From assembly GCA_020061355.1 (NCBI GenBank), contig JAGUYK010000038.1, positions 1 to 60,857 on the forward strand: a DNA stretch of 60,857 nucleotides, given 5' to 3'. Numbering within the stretch: the first letter of the stretch is position 1; each line of letters begins with the position of its first letter. A program made the translations under genes and the position numbers. Source of the stretch: Ignavibacteriales bacterium. GTDB lineage: Bacteria; Bacteroidota; Ignavibacteria; Ignavibacteriales; Melioribacteraceae. This document shows, piece by piece, positions 1-8,284 of this stretch. The notes beneath the pieces were generated by a model. The model had not been told where the DNA came from. It did not search any database and saw only the letters and a list, made by a program, of their open reading frames with translations.

Positions 1-767
1 ATATAATAAAAAAAGATCTCCTTCATAGGTGGATTTACAGTAGAGTGGACATTGCAACGGCAATCAGTTCGGTCATAGCAAAAAATCTTGCCGAGACAAC
101 TCCCTTAATAAAAGAAAAAATTTTGCTTTTACACAACGGAATCGATACTAATTTTTTCGACCCTTTTACTGTAGACCATAACCTGGTTCGTGAAGAATTT
201 AAAATCAGTGAAGGGGAAATATTAATTGGTATGATGGCTCGTTTCAGCCCGGGAAAAGGTCATGAAGAGTTTATTTACTCTGCAAAGGAACTAATTAAAA
301 AGTATGATAATTTACGATTCATGATTATAGGTGAACCCAGTAAAGGAGAGGATAAATATGCGGCAGAAATAAAAACTCTCGCCTCGGAGCTTGATGTAAT
401 AGATAGATTAATTTTCACGGGATTTAGAAAAGACGCTCCGGAAGTATTGTCAGCACTCGATATTTTTGTTTTCCCTTCGCATGCAGAAGCATTCGGTCTC
501 GCATTGGTTGAGGCAATGAGTATGGGTAAACCTTCGGTGTGCTCAAATTCTGATGGCGTACTTGATATAGCTGTTAATAATGTTACATCGCTTTTGTTCG
601 AAAAGAAGGACCAGATGGACCTTGCAAAAAAGATTGAGTTGCTGATAGTAAACGAAAAGCTAAGAAACGAATTCGGAAAAGCAGCGCGCAAACATGCGGT
701 CGAGATGTTTGACCTGAGTCTATTTACAAAAAAGTTAATTGGTATTTATAAAAACATTAATCAATAA
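1..767 (+). CDS. GT4-family glycosyltransferase, 5' end outside window
   Basis: Partial gene. The reading frame stays open to the left edge (frame beginning at base 3), so the GTG at 45 is only the first possible start inside the window, not the true one. The visible part is the C-terminal nucleotide-sugar-binding Rossmann domain of a retaining GT-B (GT4) enzyme. It contains HNGID after the inter-domain linker, the MMARFSPGKGH loop, and the EX7E signature in EAFGLALVE that contacts the donor sugar phosphate. Such enzymes act in the cytoplasm on lipid- or polysaccharide-linked acceptors; the acceptor cannot be told from this fragment. It ends 53 bp before the next gene on the same strand. Confidence 0.9.
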   Translation, partial: IIKKDLLHRWIYSRVDIATAISSVIAKNLAETTPLIKEKILLLHNGIDTNFFDPFTVDHNLVREEFKISEGEILIGMMARFSPGKGHEEFIYSAKELIKKYDNLRFMIIGEPSKGEDKYAAEIKTLASELDVIDRLIFTGFRKDAPEVLSALDIFVFPSHAEAFGLALVEAMSMGKPSVCSNSDGVLDIAVNNVTSLLFEKKDQMDLAKKIELLIVNEKLRNEFGKAARKHAVEMFDLSLFTKKLIGIYKNINQ

Positions 768-820
768 AAACAGATAAATGATTATAAACACACTCAAGAT
801 CATGAGTAGAAAAATATAAA

Positions 821-2917
821 ATGACATTTCTTAATCCTGCAATTCTATTTGGTTTATTCGCTGCTTCAATTCCGATACTTCTTCATTTTCTGAATTTAAG
901 AAAATTGAAGAAAGTTGAATTCAGCACCTTATCCTTTCTAAAAGAATTACAGAAAACAAAAATCAGAAGGATAAAACTGAAACAATGGCTCCTTCTTCTA
1001 CTAAGAGTATCGATCATAGTATTTTTAGTTCTCGCTTTTGCACGCCCAACAATTAAAAACAGTACATTCGGTACATCAACAACAAAGACTACGGCTGTTT
1101 TTATTATTGATAATACTTTTAGTATGTCTATAGTATCGAATGGGGGTTCATATTTCAACAGAATAAAGCAGATATCAAAGGATGTAATCGACAATTTTGA
1201 GCCTGGCGATGAAATTGCAGTTATTCCAACCGCATCTGTTTCAAAGAACGATATTTCGATACAATCAAACTTCATTGTTGTTAAAAGGGAAATCGAAGGA
1301 ATACAAATTTCAAACATTAGAAAGACTATTCACGAATCAATAATTAAAGCCGGACAAATTTTATATAATTCAAAAAATTATAACAAGGAAGTTTATCTTT
1401 TCACTGACCTCCAGTCCGGCAGTATTTATGATGCCGAGGCGGAGTTATCAAAAATTCCACAGCTTTTTAGTGGTGCCAGAATATTCATAGTTGATATTAA
1501 CCGCAAATCCGCATTAAACATTGGTGTTAGTAATTTTATTTTGAATAATCAGGTATTTGAAAAAAATAAGCAAATTGGATTCAGAGCTACCATAACAAAT
1601 TATTCCGAGCATAATATTGTTAATTCAATTGCATCGCTTTTTATCAATGATAGACGAAGCGCACAGCAGAGCGTTTCACTTGGGCCTAAAGAATCGGAAG
1701 TACTATTCTTCGAAACGACACTAACAGATACCGGTATAGTCAACGCATTTGTAGAACTTGAAGATGACGATAATAATTATGACAACAAAACTTACTTGAG
1801 TTTTTATGTCCCTGATAAAATTAAGTTATTACTCGCTTCTGAAATAAGCGAGGATTCCCGGTTTGTTAGGCTAGCATTAAATCAGACATCCAATTTGGTC
1901 CAACTTACAGAATCAAATTCCTCCCAGCTGCCGGTTTATTCATTATCAAATTATGATGCTGTTGTTATTATTGGGACAACGAACGAAAACGGTATAGGGA
2001 GACTAAAAAATTTTCTAGAAAATGGTGGGCGGGTTTTATTTTTTCCTTCATCTGTTAGCGACATCGGTGCGGTTCAGAATTTATTTGGGAAATTAAATTT
2101 ACCCTTACCGGAAAGATATATTGGAAAAGCCAGCTCAAATAAATCTGTTACACAATTTGAAAAAGCGAACTTTAATCACCCAATATTTTCTAATCTGTTT
2201 GAAGAAAAATCAAAAGGAGAAATAGAATCACCCGATATTTATCAATACTTAAAAATAAATTCCGGTGGACAGGGTACAAATATAATTTCTATGTTCGACA
2301 AGTCGGCATTTTTAAGTGAATATAAAGTTGGCAAAGGAAAATTACTTGCGTTCAATACCTCTCCGGTTTTAAGCTGGGGTAACTTTCCGGTTAAATCAAT
2401 CTTCCCGACAATAATTAATAAAAGCATTTCTTATCTTTCATCTAATATTGAAGACGGGGGATCTAATCTAGCAGGTAATGAGCTGTTTATAAATATCGAA
2501 AGTGCCAGTGGCGGTCAGTTAAAAGTAGTAAGCCCGGATAATCTTATTGAATACGTCAACATTGACCCATCCATTTATAGCAATTACTTTAGATATGTTA
2601 ACACAGATAAAATCGGCACTTACAAATTTTATTCTGGTGAAAAATTGTTAAACTATTTCCCGGTTAATCAGGACCCACGGGGATCCATAGTCGATTATCA
2701 TTCCGTATTGGATTTCAAAGACTATCTTGAGAAAATCGGTTTTGAAGGTTTTGCCATAACCGTAGAGGAAAATCAAAATTTTTCTAATCAAATTTATAAT
2801 GCTCGCTTCGGCACTGAGCTATGGAAATATTTTGTAATTGCAGCCTTGCTTTTTGCATTATTGGAAATGATTGTTGCAAGGATTTCAAAGAAAGATACTG
2901 AACAGATTAATTCTTGA
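821..2917 (+). CDS. BatA-domain / vWA membrane protein
   Basis: 698 residues. The N-terminal BatA (aerotolerance-type) region with two hydrophobic segments (about 5-23 and 55-75) and the basic RRIKLKQW stretch is followed by a von Willebrand A-like domain. Its metal site reads D97-N-T99-F-S101, so Thr replaces the usual Ser. Around residues 390-550 is a fold resembling a class-I amidotransferase (AVVIIGTTNENGIGRLKNFL), and a last membrane helix lies near 665-685. Proteins of this build are common in Bacteroidota, where Bat proteins are linked to envelope or stress functions, but the biochemical role is not established. Placed between a glycosyltransferase and hflX with short gaps. Start ATG; no strong ribosome-binding site. 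Confidence 0.85.
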   Translation: MTFLNPAILFGLFAASIPILLHFLNLRKLKKVEFSTLSFLKELQKTKIRRIKLKQWLLLLLRVSIIVFLVLAFARPTIKNSTFGTSTTKTTAVFIIDNTFSMSIVSNGGSYFNRIKQISKDVIDNFEPGDEIAVIPTASVSKNDISIQSNFIVVKREIEGIQISNIRKTIHESIIKAGQILYNSKNYNKEVYLFTDLQSGSIYDAEAELSKIPQLFSGARIFIVDINRKSALNIGVSNFILNNQVFEKNKQIGFRATITNYSEHNIVNSIASLFINDRRSAQQSVSLGPKESEVLFFETTLTDTGIVNAFVELEDDDNNYDNKTYLSFYVPDKIKLLLASEISEDSRFVRLALNQTSNLVQLTESNSSQLPVYSLSNYDAVVIIGTTNENGIGRLKNFLENGGRVLFFPSSVSDIGAVQNLFGKLNLPLPERYIGKASSNKSVTQFEKANFNHPIFSNLFEEKSKGEIESPDIYQYLKINSGGQGTNIISMFDKSAFLSEYKVGKGKLLAFNTSPVLSWGNFPVKSIFPTIINKSISYLSSNIEDGGSNLAGNELFINIESASGGQLKVVSPDNLIEYVNIDPSIYSNYFRYVNTDKIGTYKFYSGEKLLNYFPVNQDPRGSIVDYHSVLDFKDYLEKIGFEGFAITVEENQNFSNQIYNARFGTELWKYFVIAALLFALLEMIVARISKKDTEQINS

Positions 2918-2958
2918 TTCTACCTTGACTTTATATTAGTATTCTATACATAAATTGA

Positions 2959-4245
2959 ATGAAACCAAATATTATAGAAATAAAAAATCGCCCTAAAGAA
3001 CGTGCAATATTAATTGCACTTTCGACCGGAAATTTTTCAAGGGATCAGGTTGAAGAGCATCTTGATGAGCTGGAACTTCTAACCGCAACTGCCGGAGCAG
3101 ATACAGTATTCAAAATCTTACAGGACAGAAATAATCCCGATCCTGCTTTTTTTATTGGTAAAGGAAAAGCTGAAGAGATTGCTCAGTTAATTGAATTGAA
3201 TGATATACAGATCGCAATTTTTGATGACGATTTAAATTCTACGCAGGTACGTAACCTTGAAAAACTTTTTGAACGGAAAGTATTGGACAGAAGTGGTTTG
3301 ATTTTAGACATTTTTGCTTCACATGCAAAAACAAGGGAAGCAAAAACCCAGGTTGAGTTGGCACAATTACAATACATGCTTCCAAGATTAACACGCGCAT
3401 GGACTCACCTTTCAAAACAATACGGAGGAATTGGTACCAAGGGTCCGGGCGAAACCCAAATTGAAACTGATAGAAGAATGATCAGGACAAGAATTAGCAA
3501 GTTGAAAGAAAATTTAAAAAAAATTGAAGCCCAGCAGAAAACTAAAAGCTCATCTCGTAAAAATTATATTAACGCAACATTAGTAGGATATACAAATGCT
3601 GGCAAATCAACATTACTAAATCGGCTTACCAATGCCGGTGTTTTAGCCGAAGATAAATTGTTTGCAACTCTTGACTCGACAACCCGTGCTTTTGAAATAG
3701 AGAGGAATAAAAAAATTCTTTTAAGCGATACGGTCGGTTTTATCCGCAAGCTTCCTCATAATTTAGTAGCTTCGTTCAAAAGCACACTAAGCGTTGTTAG
3801 AGATGCCGATTTGATTCTGCATATTATTGATGCTTCACATAAGTTTTATGAAGATCATCTTAAAGTAGTTGATGAAACACTCGAAGAATTAGACTGCAGT
3901 AAGAAAATACAATTGAAAGTCTTTAATAAAATTGACCTTTTCAAGGATAGACATAAGTTAGAATCCCTTTCGAACCAGTACCCCGGTTCATTATTTATCT
4001 CTGCCGAAAGAGGAATCGGAATTGGCAAGTTAAATGATGCCCTCTTAAATTTCTTTGAACAAAACTTTGTAATGCATAAAGTAAAAATCCGTCATTCTGA
4101 TTCAAAATTTATTTCAAAGATTTATGATATTGCAGAGGTTCAAAATGCCGAGTATGATGAAGATTATGTAATATTGAATTATCGGGCCAGTTCCAGCAAC
4201 CACAATTTAATTAAAAAAATGATTGAGAATAAATCCGCGGGTTAG
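2959..4245 (+). CDS. hflX: Ribosome-associated GTPase HflX
   Basis: 428 residues, normal for HflX. The N-terminal HflX domain (FFIGKGKAEEI near 64-74; GPGETQIETDRR near 162-173) and helical linker precede a TRAFAC GTPase domain. That domain has Walker A GYTNAGKS (210-217), switch-II DTVG (257-260) and NKID (323-326). The family binds the 50S subunit and splits or rescues stalled ribosomes during stress. It starts 41 bp after the BatA-like gene and may share its transcript; there is no clear Shine-Dalgarno sequence before the ATG. Identification is firm; regulation cannot be read here. Confidence 0.97.
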   Translation: MKPNIIEIKNRPKERAILIALSTGNFSRDQVEEHLDELELLTATAGADTVFKILQDRNNPDPAFFIGKGKAEEIAQLIELNDIQIAIFDDDLNSTQVRNLEKLFERKVLDRSGLILDIFASHAKTREAKTQVELAQLQYMLPRLTRAWTHLSKQYGGIGTKGPGETQIETDRRMIRTRISKLKENLKKIEAQQKTKSSSRKNYINATLVGYTNAGKSTLLNRLTNAGVLAEDKLFATLDSTTRAFEIERNKKILLSDTVGFIRKLPHNLVASFKSTLSVVRDADLILHIIDASHKFYEDHLKVVDETLEELDCSKKIQLKVFNKIDLFKDRHKLESLSNQYPGSLFISAERGIGIGKLNDALLNFFEQNFVMHKVKIRHSDSKFISKIYDIAEVQNAEYDEDYVILNYRASSSNHNLIKKMIENKSAG

Positions 4246-4386
4246 CTTGAATAGGTTATTTTATAGTTTTTATATGCTTCGTTTTTAAACAACAAAATAT
4301 TACGCACAAGTCCAAGCAGGAACGTGGCTTGCATTTAAACAATAATTAATTGCCTTATAAATAGAGGGATGTGAGGAAAATTTTTG

Positions 4387-5943
4387 ATGAAGCTTATTAT
4401 AGATGGGAAATCGTTAGCATTAGATAAACTGGATTATTTTTTAAGAGCAAATCCAAAAGTTATTTTGTCTGCCGATTCAAAAAAGCGTGTAAACAAAGCA
4501 CGCAAACTTATTGATGATTGGGTTAAGACTGGCAAGACAATTTATGGAGTTACAACAGGATTCGGAGGATTTTCAAGTGTTACCATCCCCGCCAAGGATA
4601 TTGAGCGGCTTCAGGAAAACTTGATAATCAGTCATACTGCCGGTGTCGGTGAGAACCTTCCCCCTTTCATAGTCAAACTAATGATGCTTCTACGCGTTAA
4701 TGCACTTTCAAGCGGCTTTTCTGGAATCCGGCTGGAAACCTTGCAGTTATTGATTGACATGATTAACCATAATATTATTCCGGTTATACCCGCACAGGGT
4801 TCTGTTGGTGCAAGCGGAGATCTTGCTCCACTTTCGCATCTTGTTCTTGCGATGATCGGTAAAGGTAAAGTGCAAATAATAAGTGATTTAACAAATGATA
4901 AAGCATCACTTAAGAAAATAATTTCGTCAAAAGCTGCTTTAAAAAAATTTGGATTAGCCCCCGTTAAACTTGCTGCCAAAGAAGGATTGGCACTTATTAA
5001 CGGGACACAAATGATGACGTCATTTGGGGCATACATTTGTAATGAAGCAAAAAAAATTGTTAAGCTTGCCGACATTGCCGGCGCACTCTCACACGAAGCG
5101 TTAAGGGCTACAGACAGAGCTTTTGATCATCGTGTACATAAACTTCGCCCCTACCCCGGACAGATCGCTTCGGCAAAAAATATCTTAGCACTAATTAGCA
5201 AAAGTGAAATAAGAGATTCGCATTTACAAGATGATCCAAGGGTTCAGGACTCATATTCAATCCGCTGCATTCCGCAGGTTCATGGTGCCTCACGCGATGC
5301 GATTGACTATATATGCTCTCGAATTGAAATTGAGCTAAATTCTGTAAATGACAATCCTATAATTTTCCCTGAAGATAAAGATTACATAAGCGGTGGAAAT
5401 TTTCACGGACAGCCCCTTGCTTTGCCATTGGATTTTCTGGCAATAGCCCTTTCCGAGTTAGCAGATATTTCCGAGCGGAGAATTGATCGGCTTACAAATG
5501 GCTCATCAGAAAAGCTGCCAAAATTTCTTGCTAAAGACGGGGGGCTAAATTCGGGCTACATGATTGCACAATATACTGCAGCAGCGCTGGTTTCGGAAAA
5601 CAAAATATTATCTCACCCGGCAAGCGTGGATTCAATTCCTACTTCTGCGGGAAAGGAAGACCTCAACTCAATGGGTTCAATCTCCGCGCGAAAATGTTTT
5701 CAGGTCTTAAAGAATGTTCAAAACGTAATTGCTATTGAAATACTTCTTGCATGTCAGGGTATAGATTTCTTGAAACCATTAAAATGCGGAATAGGAACCA
5801 ACGCAGCCTACAGAACAGTAAGGAAAAGGATACCAACTTTAAGCCGTGACCGCATATTAAAAAATGATCTTGATAAAATTTCGGAACTTGTATTAAGCGG
5901 TGAGATTTTGCAAAATGTTGAACGGGTTGTTAAACTGAATTAG
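4387..5943 (+). CDS. hutH: Histidine ammonia-lyase (HAL/PAL family, MIO cofactor)
   Basis: 518 residues from the ATG at 4387; an in-frame TTG at 4384 is the alternative, and GAGG at 4373 serves either. The MIO triad Ala142-Ser143-Gly144 sits in GSVGASGDLAPLSH. Other active-site residues line up with bacterial HutH: Tyr53 in YGVTTGFG, His83 in the SHTAG segment (typical of HAL rather than PAL/TAL), Asn205 in ALINGTQ, Tyr290/Arg293 in QDSYSIR and Glu424 in AGKED. Expected reaction: L-histidine to urocanate plus ammonia. No hutU, hutI or hutG lies nearby, and a second family member follows at 6233, so the substrate is inferred from residues only. Overlaps the convergent small gene by 14 bp. Confidence 0.85.
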   Translation: MKLIIDGKSLALDKLDYFLRANPKVILSADSKKRVNKARKLIDDWVKTGKTIYGVTTGFGGFSSVTIPAKDIERLQENLIISHTAGVGENLPPFIVKLMMLLRVNALSSGFSGIRLETLQLLIDMINHNIIPVIPAQGSVGASGDLAPLSHLVLAMIGKGKVQIISDLTNDKASLKKIISSKAALKKFGLAPVKLAAKEGLALINGTQMMTSFGAYICNEAKKIVKLADIAGALSHEALRATDRAFDHRVHKLRPYPGQIASAKNILALISKSEIRDSHLQDDPRVQDSYSIRCIPQVHGASRDAIDYICSRIEIELNSVNDNPIIFPEDKDYISGGNFHGQPLALPLDFLAIALSELADISERRIDRLTNGSSEKLPKFLAKDGGLNSGYMIAQYTAAALVSENKILSHPASVDSIPTSAGKEDLNSMGSISARKCFQVLKNVQNVIAIEILLACQGIDFLKPLKCGIGTNAAYRTVRKRIPTLSRDRILKNDLDKISELVLSGEILQNVERVVKLN

Positions 5944-6121
5944 TTTCTTTTTCTGTTTCAACTTTCGCACTTTTTATTTTCCCTTTGTAAACACTCTCTT
6001 TGCCAAGACGTTCACTGCGGTCTATCCACTTATCCAGTTTGCTTATAAAAAGTCCGAATAATGCCAGCCCTGCCAGAATTAGTATTGTAACAAGAATAAA
6101 AACGATTGTATAAAGGCTCAT
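5930..6121 (-). CDS. Small single-pass membrane protein, unknown function
   Basis: 63 residues: a hydrophobic helix at about 4-26 (IVFILVTILILAGLALFGLF), then a strongly charged, probably cytoplasmic tail rich in Lys and Glu. Lies between the two ammonia-lyase genes on the opposite strand and overlaps the 3' end of the first by 14 bp. A TACCTTTG box 30 bp upstream of the ATG supports its being a real transcription unit. Nothing in the sequence gives a function, and no family was recognised. Confidence 0.6.
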   Translation of the reverse strand: MSLYTIVFILVTILILAGLALFGLFISKLDKWIDRSERLGKESVYKGKIKSAKVETEKETNSV

Positions 6122-6150
6122 GAACAGATATACCTTAACTAAATGTTATT

Positions 6151-6158
6151 CAAAGGTA
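6151..6158 (-). promoter_or_regulatory. Candidate -7 box (TACCTTTG) for the small membrane gene
   Basis: Read on the minus strand this matches the Bacteroidota -7 consensus TAnnTTTG exactly, 30 bp upstream of the start at 6121. No TTTG is present at the expected -33 distance, so this is a partial match. The identical octamer occurs before the sigma-factor gene at 20508. Confidence 0.4.
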
Positions 6159-6232
6159 ATATTTTTTTATGAATTTTTTGATTATGAATTACTAAGTTTC
6201 CAGAAAGTCTTCTTCACTATAGGGAGAAAATC

Positions 6233-7756
6233 ATGTCCATTATCCTCAACGGTTCAAATCTAACAGTAGAAAAATTAACTGCGATTGCACGTTATAACGA
6301 AAAAGTAGAATTAGCCCCAGAAGCACTTGAAAGAATTAAAACATGCAGGACAATGCTCGAAGAAAAAATTAACGCTCATGAAATAATGTATGGTGTTAAC
6401 ACCGGAATTGGTGAGTTTTCTGAAGTTGTGTTAAATGATGATCAGGTTAAAGATTTTCAAAAATACTTGATTTACAATCACGCAGCCGGAATCGGAGATC
6501 CGGCGCCAATTGAATACGTCCGCGGTGCAATAGCCGGAAGGATCAATGTTCATGCTCATGGTATGAGCGGAATTCGCCAGGAGATTACTCTAACACTAAT
6601 CGAAATGCTCAACAAAGGAGTTACTCCGGTTGTATGTCAAAAAGGATCTGTTGGTGCATGCGGTGATCTTGCACCAATGAGTCAGATTGCTCTTTTAATG
6701 ATGGGAGAAGGCGAAGCATATTTCAAGGGCGAACGTCTTTCGGGTAAAACAGCATTCGAAAAAGCCGGAATAAAAATACCCGGCCTGGAAGCACGTGATG
6801 GACTCGGTACAATAAATGGCTCAAACCTATTAACAGCTATGAGCGCAATTCATCTTTATGATATTAACCGCTGGCTTAAGCAGGCAGAGATTGTATGCGC
6901 AATGACTCTTGAAGCACTTTATGCAAATCTAAAACCGTATGACACACGTCTTCATCAAGTACGCGGATTTCCGGGTTCAGTAAGAAGTGCTAAAGCAATT
7001 TTAAAATGTATTACGGGAAGCGATCTTCAAACCGGTAAAATCAAAACGAAAGTTCAGGATGCATATTCTATGAGGTCAACACCGCAAGTTATCGGAGCAG
7101 CGCATGATGCTGTTCGATGGGCTAAAGAGCAAGTGGAAATTGAATTAAACGGTGTTGGTGATAATCCTATTTTTATACCTGAATACAAAATAACTTTGAC
7201 AGGTGCGAATTTCCAGGGGTCACCTGTTTGTTTGCCAATGGATATGATCGGCGCAGCAGTTACTATGGTAAGCGTCCTTTCTGAAAGAAGATTGAACAGA
7301 TTACTAAACCCGGCACTGAGTGTAGGTTTGCCGGAATTTTTAACAAAGGGCGCAGGAATGTTTTCAGGACTAATGCTGAGCCAATACACTGCAGACACAC
7401 TAATTGCAGAACAAAGAATCCTTTCGATGCCGGCTTCAATTCAATCAATCCCGGCGGCAGCAGATCAGGAGGATTTTGTTTCAATGGGAATGAATACGGC
7501 TATTAAGAATGCTCAAATTCTTGATAACGCATATGGTGTTTTAGGAATTGAATTTATTGCTGCTGCACAAGCACTTGATTTTAGAAATTTCACGAACGGG
7601 AAAGGAGTTACTACAGCACACAAAGTTGTACGCAAGCATGTTGAACATCTTGATGTTGACCGACCCCTCTATCCTGACCACACAAAAATGAAAGAGGTTG
7701 TTAAAAGCTGTGAAATACTGGAAGCGGTTGAAAAAGAAATTGGGTCGCTTGAATAA
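6233..7756 (+). CDS. MIO-type aromatic amino acid ammonia-lyase with Ala-Cys-Gly triad
   Basis: 507 residues with a good AGGGAG ribosome site. Full-length HAL/PAL-family protein whose active-site residues align with HutH: Tyr53 (YGVNTGIG), His83 (NHAAG), Asn195 (TINGSN), Tyr278/Arg281 (QDAYSMR) and Glu413 (DQED). The cofactor-forming triad, however, reads Ala142-Cys143-Gly144 (GSVGACGDLAPMS) instead of Ala-Ser-Gly. MIO forms by cyclisation and dehydration of the triad. An engineered Ser-to-Cys form of Pseudomonas HutH has been reported to remain active, so activity is possible. The pocket resembles HAL (His83), but STPQV differs from the usual RCxPQVH stretch, so histidine, tyrosine or another amino acid could be the substrate. 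Paralogue of the gene at 4387, separated by one small gene. Confidence 0.85.
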   Translation: MSIILNGSNLTVEKLTAIARYNEKVELAPEALERIKTCRTMLEEKINAHEIMYGVNTGIGEFSEVVLNDDQVKDFQKYLIYNHAAGIGDPAPIEYVRGAIAGRINVHAHGMSGIRQEITLTLIEMLNKGVTPVVCQKGSVGACGDLAPMSQIALLMMGEGEAYFKGERLSGKTAFEKAGIKIPGLEARDGLGTINGSNLLTAMSAIHLYDINRWLKQAEIVCAMTLEALYANLKPYDTRLHQVRGFPGSVRSAKAILKCITGSDLQTGKIKTKVQDAYSMRSTPQVIGAAHDAVRWAKEQVEIELNGVGDNPIFIPEYKITLTGANFQGSPVCLPMDMIGAAVTMVSVLSERRLNRLLNPALSVGLPEFLTKGAGMFSGLMLSQYTADTLIAEQRILSMPASIQSIPAAADQEDFVSMGMNTAIKNAQILDNAYGVLGIEFIAAAQALDFRNFTNGKGVTTAHKVVRKHVEHLDVDRPLYPDHTKMKEVVKSCEILEAVEKEIGSLE

Positions 7757-7789
7757 TAATTCTTAATGCAAAATTATGAATGATGGGGG

Positions 7790-7818
7790 AAGGGCTTGAA
7801 AGATTAAGCCCTTTTTTT
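7790..7818 (+). terminator. Rho-independent terminator of the second ammonia-lyase gene
   Basis: Perfect 8-bp stem AAGGGCTT / AAGCCCTT (7790-7797 with 7806-7813), an 8-nt loop and then a T run, 33 bp after the stop codon. The T run touches the stop codon of the convergent lipoprotein gene. Confidence 0.85.
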
Positions 7819-8278
7819 ATTCTTTGGTTAGCTCAAATTCTTTTTCAATTGATTTTTTTTTCTGAGAGAAATCATCAGAGACATTAAAAATAATCTTATA
7901 CTTTCCGGCTGGATATGATTCATCTATCTGAAGCTGTGTTTCAATATGTAAATCTGAAAATCTTTCTTTTGATTTTTCATCAATCAGACCTTCTACAATT
8001 CCTTCTATCCCATTTCCATCGGGTGTAGCGAGGTCAACTGTATAAGATAGTTTAACCACGTATTCATCGCTATTTTCGTTCTGAGTAAATCCCTTCACTC
8101 TGCATGATGCGTTTAACTCCCATCCATCTTCAAGCGAATACGTAAACGCTTCCGGCGAAAAAAGTTCGAGTTTTTCTTCCTTGTTTGAACAGGCAAATAA
8201 AAAAATAACAATTAAAAATAGGGTCGAATAAATTCGACCCTTACAGAAATATTTATAAATAAGTTTTATGTATACCAT
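7817..8278 (-). CDS. Predicted lipoprotein, unknown function
   Basis: 153 residues. The N-terminus is a signal peptide with a lipobox-like LFAC, followed by SNKEEK; the rest (about 40-150) looks like a beta-rich immunoglobulin-like fold ending in Lys/Glu. No family recognised. The ATG is 6 bp after the serC stop, implying co-transcription. However, the codons for signal-peptide residues 13-20 form a strong hairpin followed by T-rich sequence (8220-8241), which also looks like the serC terminator; start and expression are therefore less certain than the reading frame. Confidence 0.65.
   Translation of the reverse strand: MVYIKLIYKYFCKGRIYSTLFLIVIFLFACSNKEEKLELFSPEAFTYSLEDGWELNASCRVKGFTQNENSDEYVVKLSYTVDLATPDGNGIEGIVEGLIDEKSKERFSDLHIETQLQIDESYPAGKYKIIFNVSDDFSQKKKSIEKEFELTKE
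8220..8241 (-). terminator. Terminator-like hairpin inside the lipoprotein signal-peptide codons
   Basis: Arms AGGGTCGAAT (8220-8229) and ATTCGACCCT (8232-8241) are perfectly complementary; on the minus strand they are followed by ATTTTTAATTG. It lies 43 bp past the serC stop and would act as an intrinsic terminator or attenuator, yet it is read through as codons of the downstream lipoprotein. Confidence 0.55.
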
Positions 8279-8284
8279 TTTTTA

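Noticed and set aside
883-1317. Long antisense frames inside BatA, ammonia-lyase, GatE, GH and kup genes
   Set aside because: Shadows of well-supported genes; no own ribosome sites or family motifs.
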